From the NCBI RefSeq assembly GCF_018424685.1, contig NZ_QTKX01000001.1:1426001-1490000 (forward strand): DNA of 64,000 bases, given 5' to 3'. This stretch comes from Mesobacillus boroniphilus (GTDB taxonomy: Bacteria; Bacillota; Bacilli; Bacillales; Cytobacillaceae). Shown in pieces: positions 40,766 through 52,700 of this stretch. The translations under genes were made by a program, and so were the position numbers. How positions within the stretch are numbered: the stretch's first letter is position 1; every line of letters starts with the position of its first letter. The notes below the pieces were generated by a model that worked only from the letters and a program-made list of their open reading frames with translations, made no database searches and was not told the DNA's origin.

Positions 40766-43528
40766 TCAACCGGTATTCCTTAATCCTGCAGCAACGCCGC
40801 TGATTGTTAATAACACCTGAGTCAATAATTCATCATCCGGATCTTCAACCTTGCGAAGCTCTTTTATCAACTCCACCTGAATGAAGTTAAGCGGATCGAC
40901 ATATGGATTTCGTCTGTGGACAGAGTCTTTGATATTTGGTGTATGGTCAAGAAGTTCTTCATCTTCTGTTATTTGCAGAAGGATATTCTTGGTTCGTCCA
41001 TACTCCTCTAGAATGTTGCCAAAGATACGGTCAGCAATTGCTTTATCTTCCACAAGTGAAGTATATTCCTGTGCGGTGGTGATATCCGCTTTCATCAAAG
41101 CCATTTGCAGGTTATCGATGGTACTGCGGAAAAATGGCCATTCAGCGTACATTTCCTGCAATCGTTTTAAATTTTCAGGACTTTGCTGTGCGAAGCTCTG
41201 CAAACCAGATCCAGCCGCATACCATGCCGGGAAAAGCTGTCTGCTTTGTGTCCAGGCGAATACCCATGGTATTGCACGAAGATTTTCGAATTTGGCACTG
41301 TTTTTACGGCTCATCGGACGGGAACCGATATTCAGTTCAGCTAGTTCTTTCAACGGTGTAGCCTGGTTGAAATATGTGATGAAATCTGGATCTTCAAATA
41401 CAAGTGACTGATATTTTCTTAAGGAGACAGCAGAAATTTGCTCGATGGCATCGACCCATCTTGGGTCACGCAAATGACCCTGCTCAGATTCCTTCAGTAC
41501 ATTAGCTGCAGCCTTCATCATCGTAGATGTAGCCTGTTCAAGGCTTCTATAGGCAATATCCTTCAATAGATAACGAGAGGATAAAACTTCACCTTGCTCG
41601 GTAATTTTTACTCCCTGGCCAAGTGTTTCGACAGGCTGGGAAAGCAGGCTCTTGTTCAATGGTCCGCCTCCACGGCCTAGTGAACCTCCTCTGCCATGAA
41701 AGAACTTGAGTCCGATTTGATATTTCTTCGCCATTTCATTGATCTCCAGCTGAGCTTTGTAAAGCTTCCAGTTGGCTGTCAATGTTCCGCCATCCTTGCT
41801 TCCATCTGAGTACCCAAGCATGATTTCCTGCTGGTCCCCCATCTTCTTCAAGTGATCGCGGTAAATTCGCAAATTGAATAATGTTTCCATGATTTTAGGG
41901 CCTGCTGTTAAATCGTCGATTGTTTCTAGCAATGGAGCGACGTTCAGATCCGTCTCAAATGTACCGTCTGCATGAAGTCTGTAAATTCCAGCCTCCTTTG
42001 CAAGGACAAGGACTTCAAGCAAGTCGCTCGCAGATTGAGTCATACTCACTAGGTAAACGGAAATCGATCGCTTCCCGAATTCATTGTGCGCTCGTTTTAT
42101 CATTTCAAAAACTTGAAGCATTTCCTGCGTCTCTTTTGAATAATCATCATGAAGAAGAAGCAATGGACGTGGGTCTTCAAGAATTTTCACAAGCAATTCC
42201 TGCTTTTCATCTTCGGATAGGGAAGGATAGTCCTGGGTGATTCCTACCTTTTTCAGTATTTCAGCGATTGCTGATTCATGTTCTCCGCTGTGGTTACGGA
42301 TATCTAGAGTAGCAAGGTGGAAACCGAACAACTGTACTTGCCTGATCAACTTTTGCAAAGTTTTAAGTTCATGATGGACAGGATGATGCTGATAGATGCT
42401 TTGTTTTATGATAAAAAGGTCTTCAAGCATTTCCTCTGATGATTTGTAGCCGATATCTGATTTTCCAGCTTCCTTAAGCCTTTGAATGATGACAGCAAAT
42501 TTACGGCGATATACCTCTCCTTCAATATTCCATTTTTGATCCTCTGTTAGATATCTTTCCTCATCTTTAATGACCGATGCCATTAACTCTTCACTAACAG
42601 CTGCTCTTGTTGTTGAATGGCTGAATCGCTTCATCAAATCAACCAAAACCGCTTTATACTTTTTAAGCACCAGACGTCTTTGTCTTTGCAATGTCTCCCA
42701 TGTAATATCGGGAGTAACATTTGGGTTCCCATCCCTGTCACCGCCTATCCATGAACCAAAACGAAGGAAATGGGGTACTTTCCATTCATGTTCCGGATAA
42801 TGGTCTTTCAGGCTAGTTTCAACTTCCTGATGGATTTCAGGCAGGACATCGAACAGTGTCTGGTCAAAATAATAAAGACCATTCCTTACTTCATCAATGA
42901 CGGTAGGTTTACGGTCCCTCAATTCATCTGTCTGCCACAGGACGGAAACCTCATTGAATAAGCTTTCCTCGATCCTCTCACGCTCTTTCTTGGATAAGAG
43001 TGGATTGTCCAGACTTTTGAGGATATCTGCTATCCTTTTTTGGATCTCCAGGATTGAACGTTTGGTGGCTTCCGTTGGATGGGCTGTAATAATCAATTCC
43101 AATGAAATGGTATTTAGTACATTTTGGATGATATCAGAGGATATATAATTGTCTTTCAATGAAAGGATTGCTGCTTCAATAGAGCCTGGCTGTGTGCTGA
43201 TTTCAGACTTGAGCAGATAGTCGCGGCGCCTGCGGATCCGGTGATTTTGTTCCGCTGCATTGATTAAATGAAAATAGACGGAAAAAGCTCTGATGATATT
43301 TTTCCTCATAGGAACAGACAAACCTGCAATTTCCTCTTTTAAAGCAGGGTATGTATCACGGTCATGTTCATTCCTCAGTGTTTTGCACATAGCACGGATT
43401 TTTTCTACTTTTTCAAACAATTCCACTCCGCCATGGTAGACTAGAATATCTCCAAGGATGTTTCCAAGCATTTTAACATCCCGGCGCAATGGCAAACTGC
43501 TGTCGTTCACTTCAATTCCTGATGTCAT
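40766..43528 (-). CDS. ppc: phosphoenolpyruvate carboxylase
   Basis: Ppc carboxylates PEP with bicarbonate to oxaloacetate, replenishing the citric acid cycle. The catalytic histidine is in LIITAHPTEATKRSI. Other family motifs are FGSWIGGDRDGNPNVT, LGYSDGSKDGGTLTA, FFHGRGGSLGRGGGP and the C-terminal AAGLRNTG, which ends the protein exactly as in most enzymes of the family. The length of 920 residues is normal. The start has AAGG(T) about eight bases upstream. It is a single-gene unit; many Bacilli use pyruvate carboxylase instead and lack ppc. Confidence 0.95.
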   Translation of the reverse strand: MTSGIEVNDSSLPLRRDVKMLGNILGDILVYHGGVELFEKVEKIRAMCKTLRNEHDRDTYPALKEEIAGLSVPMRKNIIRAFSVYFHLINAAEQNHRIRRRRDYLLKSEISTQPGSIEAAILSLKDNYISSDIIQNVLNTISLELIITAHPTEATKRSILEIQKRIADILKSLDNPLLSKKERERIEESLFNEVSVLWQTDELRDRKPTVIDEVRNGLYYFDQTLFDVLPEIHQEVETSLKDHYPEHEWKVPHFLRFGSWIGGDRDGNPNVTPDITWETLQRQRRLVLKKYKAVLVDLMKRFSHSTTRAAVSEELMASVIKDEERYLTEDQKWNIEGEVYRRKFAVIIQRLKEAGKSDIGYKSSEEMLEDLFIIKQSIYQHHPVHHELKTLQKLIRQVQLFGFHLATLDIRNHSGEHESAIAEILKKVGITQDYPSLSEDEKQELLVKILEDPRPLLLLHDDYSKETQEMLQVFEMIKRAHNEFGKRSISVYLVSMTQSASDLLEVLVLAKEAGIYRLHADGTFETDLNVAPLLETIDDLTAGPKIMETLFNLRIYRDHLKKMGDQQEIMLGYSDGSKDGGTLTANWKLYKAQLEINEMAKKYQIGLKFFHGRGGSLGRGGGPLNKSLLSQPVETLGQGVKITEQGEVLSSRYLLKDIAYRSLEQATSTMMKAAANVLKESEQGHLRDPRWVDAIEQISAVSLRKYQSLVFEDPDFITYFNQATPLKELAELNIGSRPMSRKNSAKFENLRAIPWVFAWTQSRQLFPAWYAAGSGLQSFAQQSPENLKRLQEMYAEWPFFRSTIDNLQMALMKADITTAQEYTSLVEDKAIADRIFGNILEEYGRTKNILLQITEDEELLDHTPNIKDSVHRRNPYVDPLNFIQVELIKELRKVEDPDDELLTQVLLTISGVAAGLRNTG

Positions 43529-43710
43529 TTTGTCACCTTCCTATAACTAGTGAGAATATTTTAAATATTAATATATCACAAAAGTACCGAGATTGTGAAG
43601 TGATAAGCATATTGAACAAGGATGCCGGCAATAACTTACCTGTTTTATAAGTGTAAGTATTCCTTATTTATTTTTCCACTCAAATGCCTTTCAAACAATC
43701 CCTATCAAAG

Positions 43711-43735
43711 AAAAGGCTTCCCTATATGGGAAGCC
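43711..43735 (-). terminator. terminator of the giant subtilase gene
   Basis: GGCTTCCC pairs with GGGAAGCC, and the reverse strand continues with TTTTCTTT. It lies 25 bases past the subtilase stop. Confidence 0.85.
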
Positions 43736-43759
43736 AATATCAATTCGAATTCCTATTCG

Positions 43760-46700
43760 TTAGCTTGCTTTATCTTTCTTCTCAGGTTTACCGGTTACAA
43801 TCAGTTTCATTGATTTTGTGGCCTTGCTTTTCCCCGCGAAATTCTCGGCTTCCACAAGCAAAGTATGCGTACCATTATCAAGATCTAATTCCACCTGGAA
43901 AGTACCGTCCCGTCCTGTTTTAACCGAATCAACCAGGAATACTTCATTTCCGTGCTGTTCGTAAATATTTACTGTTGTTCCAACGGATGCTGTACCTTTT
44001 ATTAAGACTGGCACTCCCTTCACCATCATTTCCTCCTTGTCAAATGTTGGTTCTTCAGGGATTTCCTGCTCTGCATCCTTTGACCAGCGCAAAGCATTTA
44101 CAAACAACTGTCGGCCCTCATCTGTCCAGCCATAGTCTGGTCCGATGATATTCGTTACCGCAAATGTAGACATAAGCAGGTGCATGTGCTCCTTGCTCCT
44201 GAATTCAAATTCAATCGAATTACCTTTACTCTCACTGTCTACAAACAAGTTAGCAACAGGTACGCCTGAATAACCTTTGAACGTAGAATATGGACTCTTC
44301 TCCGTGTGGATTTTGACCAGGCCATTTTCGTCCAAATTAATACCAGTGAAGATTGGATGTCCATCAGCTGCGTTGACATAAACGGCGCCTGCATTATACC
44401 CTTGCTGGTCCATTTCTGGATTTCCCATTATCTCTTTTAGCAATGGAATAGAACCTTCAGCGACGCCCCATGTTCCTGTAAAGACAAGACTTGTTTTATG
44501 TTCATCGCTCTCTTTGATCAGCTGTTCGAACTGTTCCCTGGTTCCTTTGTTTGTATTGACCAGGATGATGTCGTATTTTCCGACATTGCCAAGGATATCC
44601 CATTCTTTTTCTTCTGCAAAAAGTTTTTGCTCGTTTAATAACGCTGTCAGGGATCCGTTAACATCTCCAAGCACTGCAGCTTCAAATGCATTTAATTCAA
44701 GGCTTAATTCCATATCTTCGGTTCCGATCTCTAACTCGAATTTTTCATAAAGGTATCCTTCTGCAACAACTTCCAATGTGTACTCACCAGGAAGTAAATT
44801 CTCAAATGCGTACGTTCCATCATCCTTGCTGTAGCCACTCATCTTAAACTCCGGCTCATCCTTTGGAATAAGAGTCAATGCAGCACCAGTTACCAGTTCT
44901 TTCCCTGTCTTGCCGGAGATCACTCCATTCAAATCTGAACCATCAATTGCTTCGAGTGTGAAGTTCAGCTCAATATTGCTTCCAAGTTCTTCTACATTAG
45001 CTTGTTTTGTTTGTTCAGCAAACCCTCTTGCCTGGACCTTTAATTCATATTCACCAACACCAATCCCAAACCTGTACTGACCAGCCGCATTGGTTGTGGT
45101 CTTGTGGCTTGTTCCCTCGATGGTGACAAAGGCACCTGCAATTGGCTTACCCTGACTATCCAAGACTTCACCTTTGATCTCACCCTGGCTGGCTGTCAAT
45201 GCGTAGTCTATCGCATTCAAGTATACCTTTTTCGCATTTTCAGTCCATCGATCATTAGGGTGACCATATCCGCTAATTTGCAGTTCGGACAGTAAAATAT
45301 GGACACTATTTGATGAACTGAACTTATAGCCAATTGTGCTTCCCAGATCTCCCTTTTGAGGGTTTGTAAGAGTTGCAAGAGTTGTACCACTGTAATTTGT
45401 AAAAACCGAATATTGTACAGCACCTTTTGGATTCAAAAGGAAAGGTACTTCTTCTCCTTTACTGAACCCTTTCAGGATAGGATGATTTTCTTCCACTTTC
45501 AGATTAAGTTCTTTGTCAACATAACTTCTCTCAAGTGTTTCTGGATCACCATAGGCATCACTCAAATCACCGATTGTCCCGCCGTAATTGGCAGTGAAAA
45601 TCATGCTGACTTCGTTCTTATTGGCTTTTTCAACCATCGCTTTAAAACTGTCTTCTTTCATGTAATAAGAAGTGTCATTCACAATGACAAGTTTGTAATT
45701 TTGCAGCTCCTCAATCAGACTTTCGTATTCCGTATACGGATAGAAATCAATGTCATACCCATTTGCCTCAAGGAATGGCAAGATCCTATCCTTCTGATAA
45801 GGATTTGCAAGAACGGCTATTTTTTCAGAAACAACAAGGGAAACATTCATATCAGTCTGCTGCCCAGTTGTAATTTCGACTGACTTGTAAATCGGCTTAT
45901 AGCCTGTTGCTATTACCCTAATCTCATAGCTGCCAGCAGGAAGTGTAGCCTGATAACTTCCTTCCTCATTTGTCTTAACTGTCACCGGTGTTCCAATCAC
46001 GTCTATCCTAGCTCCAGCAATGGCATCTTTAGTTGATACATCGATAACTTTACCAGCAAGGATACCGGAAGCAACTGATTTGATAGCAAAACCTTCTGAT
46101 ACTGCTTTACCCTTGTTAATTGTAATTGAAAAATCTTTTGCTTCGTGTCCGAAAGCTTCAACAGTCAGGGTATAGGTTCCTTCCTCAAATGCAGCAAAGA
46201 ATTTCCCTTTGTCATCCGTTTGATAGGTTTTTCCCGTTTCCTTCACCTTAATTGTCGCCATTACTGGCCCATTCTCATTCTGGACTGTACCATGTAGTTC
46301 ACCGACAAGCGCTTCTTTCTGGTCGAGTGCCCAGTTCAGCGCATTGTTCAATAACCTCTCCCTTGCCGGGTCAAAAGAAGCATTCGGCTTGAATACATGG
46401 CTGATTGTCATATTGGCAAGAAGGATTTCCACCGAATCGATTGTCCTGCCCTTGTATGCCACCATGCTACCCTTCTCGCCCGTTTCAGTATGCGAGAAAT
46501 CCACGATAGTTTTACCAGAATAGCCGTCAAATCCATAGTAGTAACCTGACTTGCCAGGTATCTCGATAGTCTCCCCGGCCTTGAAACCAGTTGTCAAAGG
46601 ATGTTCTTCCAACACCTTCCCTTGCGCTCCAGCTTTGTTGTTATGTTCAAAAATTGTTTTCGGTTCATTATTGAATTCTTGCAAGTACCTGATCGAACCA

Positions 46701-49700
46701 CGCCCTCCGGCCTGGCCTGTCCAGATGACAGATTTCCGCTTTTCATCCAGGGCTTTTTGGAATGCCAGGAAATCTTCCCTCGATGGAACGAGGCTTGGTG
46801 CATAATCAGAATTGGCGAAAATAACATCCACCTCATCCAATTTGTCTAGATCCTGATAATTCAGGTTCATGACCTTGTAGCCTCTTTCCTCAAGATATTG
46901 CTTATAAGATGTTCCTGAAGCAGTCAAGTCCACAATTACGCCAACTGTCGGTGAAAGTCGCAATTTTATATTCAGGGACACTTCTTGATTGTCTGTAATT
47001 TTCACTGCAACATCCTGGCGTACATATCCTTCCTTTTCAATCCTTGCTGTATAGTCTCCAGGCTCAACTTTTGAGAGGTTATATTGCCCTTGTAAGCTTG
47101 TCACCGCTTCTCTTGGTATTCCTAAGAGTGTGATTTTGGCTCCTTCTATCGCATTTCCATCCTTGGAATCTTCTACGGTTCCAGAAATCGACCCAACATT
47201 TTCAGCAACTGAAAGTTGAATATTCTTCGGTTCACTATCCATCTCTGCTGTTGCTTTTATTGTTTTGGAAGCATATCCATACGCACTGATTTCAAGTTCG
47301 TATTCTCCGGATAACAACGCTATTGAAAAGTTGCCGTCTTCTCGGCTTGACTTCGTTTGGAACGGCTGTCCCTTTACCTTTATATCTGCCTTTAATGGGT
47401 TGCCTTGTTCATCGACAATCGTGCCATTGATCACTGGGTATTTGACATTTGCTGCCCATAAAACCGAGTTAATGAGGAGTTGTTTCCCTTCCTCTGTATA
47501 GTCTTTAGCTCCGTGGTAATAAGCAAAGCCATGGCCACTCATCAGCAATTCAACGCTGCCGGCTGATCTAGGCTTATAAGCGATTCCAATGCCATGTGTG
47601 ACATCCGATCCTTCGTGCTTGATCTCCGCAAGCGGATAGCCGCTGTAATCCTTGAAGTATCCAATATAGCTGGCTGCAGGTGTGAGGATTTCAACGAGAT
47701 CGCCTGTTTTTGCTCCATTGAAGATTGGGTGCTCCTCTAGAACCTTATACTGTGCAGCTTCGGTTGTTTTTCTAATTGTTTTGAATTCCTTTGGATCCTG
47801 TCTATAATCTACAAGCTCTGATATACCGCCACCCCATACAGCGTCACCATAAATCAGGCTGGTTTGTGCTTTATCTGCTGCTTCCATCATTTCATCAGTT
47901 ATTGCTGATGAGCTTGGATCATTGAAGAAAATGACATCAAAATCACCCATTCTCTTAACTAGATCGGGAGGCTGCACATCTAATACATTAACACCGATTT
48001 CTTTAAAAAGAGCTTTGAAGTTTTTCTCGGAAGAATAGTAATCACCTACTACACCTACTGAAGGCATAGTGTGCATCTGAATGTCAAATTCAGCCGAATG
48101 GCGGGCGACATCGACAATTTGAGTTTGTGCGATGTATCCTTCCTTACTGAATTTAAGTTCATATACTTCTTCCTCTAACCCAGAAACTTCATACCGTCCG
48201 TTAGAAGCAGTTTGAACTTCTGAAATAGTTTCGTCTGCTGAGTTTTTAACTGTAATATTGACACCTTGAAGCTCCATACCTGATATGGAATCCGTTACAG
48301 TGCCTGCTAGTAATCCTTTTTCTGACTCACCTAAGGAAATTTGGACTGTGGCAGGCGCCTCCTTAGATACAGTAACGGTTTCTGCTTTAGAACCTAATCC
48401 TTTTGACCTGACTTCCAGATTGAAGGAACCTTCATCGTGGAAAACCGTGAAGTTTCCATTAGCGTCAGTCTTTGCTTTAACTCCCGTTTCAAGCACTTCG
48501 ATATTTGCCACGACAGGTTCCCCTGCTGCATTAGTCACTGAACCTGTTAGCTTTCCGTATTCAGCTTTGTACAGATAATCTATACTGTTAAACAAGATTT
48601 GCTGCTGACCGTGAAGCCAGGACTTGGAACTCTCCCAAGGTACTGTAGCATGGCTGGATAATAACAAATGTGCGCTGTCTTCTGATACAGCGTTATAGGC
48701 AATCCCGGATCCGACAAAACCAAGGTCAGTGTTGCCGATTTTACCGATTGTCCTTCCTGAATACTGGTTAAACCAGGCAAAGTCCGCGTTATTTTCTAAC
48801 ACATTGATTCTGTCTCCAGGTTTATATCCCTTGAAAATAGGATGTTCAGTTTCAACCTGTATTCTAACTTCTCCGCCATCATAGTCATGACCAAGCTCTT
48901 TAGGATCCATGTAGAAGTCTTTCAGATGATGAATGGAACCATAATTTGAGCCCCACTGGTCCGTTAATATGATGCTGACATTTTGAGTTTTTGCTTTTTC
49001 GGCCAATTCTTTAAACTGGGCCTCTGTTGGCTTTGCCCCATCCGAACCATATGCGCCATTCAAGTAAAGTACTTTATAACGGCCAACATCCTCAATCACG
49101 TCCCAGCCCCGTTCTTCAGCTGTATAACCATTAACGTTCAGCAAGGTGGTGATTTCGCTCTTATAATCATTGAGAACTGCAATATCGATAGGCTGCAATT
49201 CGAAGGTCAGGTCTGTATTTTCACCAGCTTTTACAACAATTTCAATGCTGCCAGCCTTATAACCTTTTAATGAGATTGCTGCCATATATGTTCCCTCGAA
49301 CACTTCATTTGTTGCAAATGTTCCATTGCTGTTTGTTTTCCCCTCAACTGGTGACTCACTAAGTTTAACCATAGCTCCATCTACTGGCTTGCCAGTACGC
49401 TGATTTTTTACCAGGATGGAGAACGAACCTTGGGCTGCATCTTCAAGTTCATAGCTTTTCGTGAATACATAGCCAGAAGAAAACTTTACCTGTTCGGTTA
49501 TTTGCTTTTTACCATAGGAGGAAATCCGAATGGTATACTCTCCAGGTGTGTTCTTAAGGACAAAGTCTCCATTTTCATCTGTTTCGACTGACTCCCCTGT
49601 TTCCACTACTGTCACAGAACCCTGGGCAGCATTTCCATTCGTATCCTTTAATGTACCTTTTACAATACCAGGTGACTTGTAGCTCTGTACACCTGTCTGA

Positions 49701-52700
49701 TAAGGGACGAATACCTGTCCTGGAAGAATTGGGATCCCGGAAGTGCTATAAACTGGAAGGCTGAAATCCTTCAACCTTTCACCGGTATACACATCAAGGA
49801 TTGACAGGTTTCCACTTGTCCCTGCAAAGAATAAAAGGCCGTTCGCGGAAACAGAACCATTGTTTAACGTGGCGCCAACAGAACGGTTATTCCATCGTTC
49901 TTCACCAGTGTTTGCATCAAATGCGCGCAATACCGGCTGAACAGCTGAACCAATGACGACGATATCTTCATAGACTATCGGTGATCCAGCCTGTGTATCC
50001 CCGATTCCGCCAGCTTTCCATTTTTCTTCACCCGTTTTCGCATCTAGAGCATAAAGCGTACCGCCTTCAGTATTAAAATTGGTACCTGCCACGTATAGCG
50101 TTCCTTTATCGTATACCGGTTTGGAAGCAACACCTTCATTTACAAGAGTTTTGCTCCATACCTCGGTTCCGTCCTCTATACTGAGTCCTCTCAGTTTTTG
50201 ATTATCATAGCTTCCGATAAAAAGCATACCGTCTCCCGCACTAGGCCCGAAATAGGTAGGCGCGTCAAGTTCGACACTCCATTTCTTTTCACCTGTTTCT
50301 GCATTCAGCGCGGTTAGCTTTGCATCCTTTGAAAGATCTGATGCAACAAACAGAGTCCCATCAATAAATAACGGAGATTCATAGACTGCTATGGCACCTA
50401 TATTTGCCGTCCATATGATACTGCCTGATTTAAGATTGAGAGCATAAACCTTCCCATCTTCTCCACCTGACAGATAGACTTTATTTCCTTCGATCGTTGG
50501 TGAAGACCTGTTCGTACTTCCGATTTTCACTGACCATTGCTCTTTTCCTGTTACAGTATCAATCGCAATAACATATCCACTGTCAGTAACAAGAATCATT
50601 TTTCCATTAGCTGTTGCAGGAGTGGAAAATAAGACTTTTCCTTTACCTGTTGCATCGTATTTCCATCCTTCTTCTAGCGCATCCAGGTCTATAGCATTTC
50701 CGGAGACAGCATTCCGGTGTATGTTCCCATTCGCCATTTCCCAGCCTTTATTTAACGGTGAATCATTAGACTTCACCTTCAAATCAATGGATGTATCATT
50801 ACTAACATCTATCTCTTTTGCCAACCCAATTATCCCTTCTCCAGAAACCTGGAGAACATATTGTCCGGCAGGCAGATTTTTAATTTCATATGTGCCACTA
50901 GCATTTGTCCGGAATGTGGATAGAGGTGTCCCTTTTACTCTTACATATCCATAAGGTATAACCTCTCCTGATTCATTTGTTACGCTTCCTTTAACAGTAA
51001 ACGCCTGGGCGTTCTCCAATATCCAATTCACTGATTGTGTTTCTCCTTTTTTCAGCTCTATTGTTGATTCCAAATCTTTATAGCCAAAGGATGTAACTTT
51101 AATCTTATGACTGCCTTCCCTGATCTTAAACTTGAAATTCCCGTCTTTTCCAATGTCATAGGACAGGGCTTCTTCCTTGATTTCAAGTTTTCCTGTAAGT
51201 GGCTTGCCATCCTTATTTGTCAGCTTACCAGTAAGCTCACCCGCGAAAGCTGTTTCGGTGACAGCCTGATAAATATTCATGATTCCTGAGCCATATGAAT
51301 CATTAGGCAACGTTCCCATATGCGGCTCTACTCTGGCTGTCTGCGTGAGTGATTCTTTTACCTGGTCCACTGTCAGGTTAGGATTCGCCTGCAGCAAGAG
51401 AGCTACCGCTCCAGTGACATGGGGAGTTGCCATTGAAGTACCGCTTATTGTATTGTATTTCCCTTCATTCCTTTTAGCAGGCCAGGCTGAATATATCCTG
51501 TGGCCCGGTGCAGAAATGTCTGGCTTAATAAGCCTTTGCTCATTTCCATTTTCATCTTTCCAGAAAACCGGTCCGCGACTTGAAAAATATGCTATTTGGT
51601 CATAGATATCGGTTGCGCCGACAGCGAATGTTTCTGGAAAGCTACCAGGGGACCCGATTGTTTGTGAGCCAGGACCATCGTTTCCAGCTGCGAATGCAGG
51701 GAAAATCCCTGCCGATATCCATGCTTTGACATCTTCATAGAATTCGAGATTATACGTATTGGCATTGCCCCATGAATTGTTGACCACATGCGGAGCTTTT
51801 GAAGGATCCCCGCCTGGTGCCATGAACCATTGGAATGCCTGGTGGATGGCCGATAGCGTTGTCGAGCCACCGTCGTTGAAAATTTTAGCTGCGATCCATT
51901 CTGCTTCAGGAGCTACCCCTATCGGTTCTCCATCCCCGCCGCCAACCGCAGTACCCGCAACATGGGTTCCATGGCCATGTCCGTCATTTGGAGTTTTGTA
52001 TCCCTGGCCTGATAGGTCAATCCAAGAATATTGATGATTTCCATCCCGGCCACGGTAGTTTTGCTTTAGTGCTTCGTGGTTTCCATCAACTCCAGAGTCC
52101 ATAATCCCGACGATTATACCCTCACCTTTCAATCCGTATTGTCCCCATACTTTTGGTGCATAGATTTTTTCCAGTCCCCATTCAGGCAGTCGCGGGGGAT
52201 TTTCTTCTACCGTCACTTCTGGGAGGCTTAGGGTTTCGTCGAGAGAGATCTCGGCAATATCCTCACGTTTTTTCAGTTCATCCACTGCTTCTTTTGTGAC
52301 AGAAGCAGTGAGTCCATTGATGATCCAGAGAGAACTTTTCTTTTTGGCTTTTCCTTTTGTTTCTAGATTAGCGAGTGCCTGTTGGATTCCTTTTTGAGAA
52401 TTGTTCGCTTTTTCTTTGAGGTGTTCTTGGATGGTTTTGATTTTTTCTGCGCGGTTCTTCTTTGCTTTTACCTGAGGATAAATCTCATTGAGGTCTGGTT
52501 GGTCTTTCATCCTGATGATGACATCGATTTCTTGCTCCTTCTCAAGGGCTTTAAGGAGAGCAGCTTCTTTTTTCATTTCAGCAGCTGTTCCTTCATCACC
52601 TTTCAGAGGTGGAGGTTCAATTCCCAGTCCATCTAATAGGTTTGTCAGCTGATCACTTCCTGCCGACGTTGTTTCTTGCTCTTCTGTTTTTCCTAAAGCA

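Noticed and set aside
40881..41411. 176-codon forward frame opposite ppc
   Set aside because: ppc on the other strand is a full-length, motif-complete gene; the antisense frame shows no family pattern.
45356..45883. 175-codon forward frame opposite the giant subtilase
   Set aside because: Antisense shadow of a continuous, repetitive coding region with clear domains.
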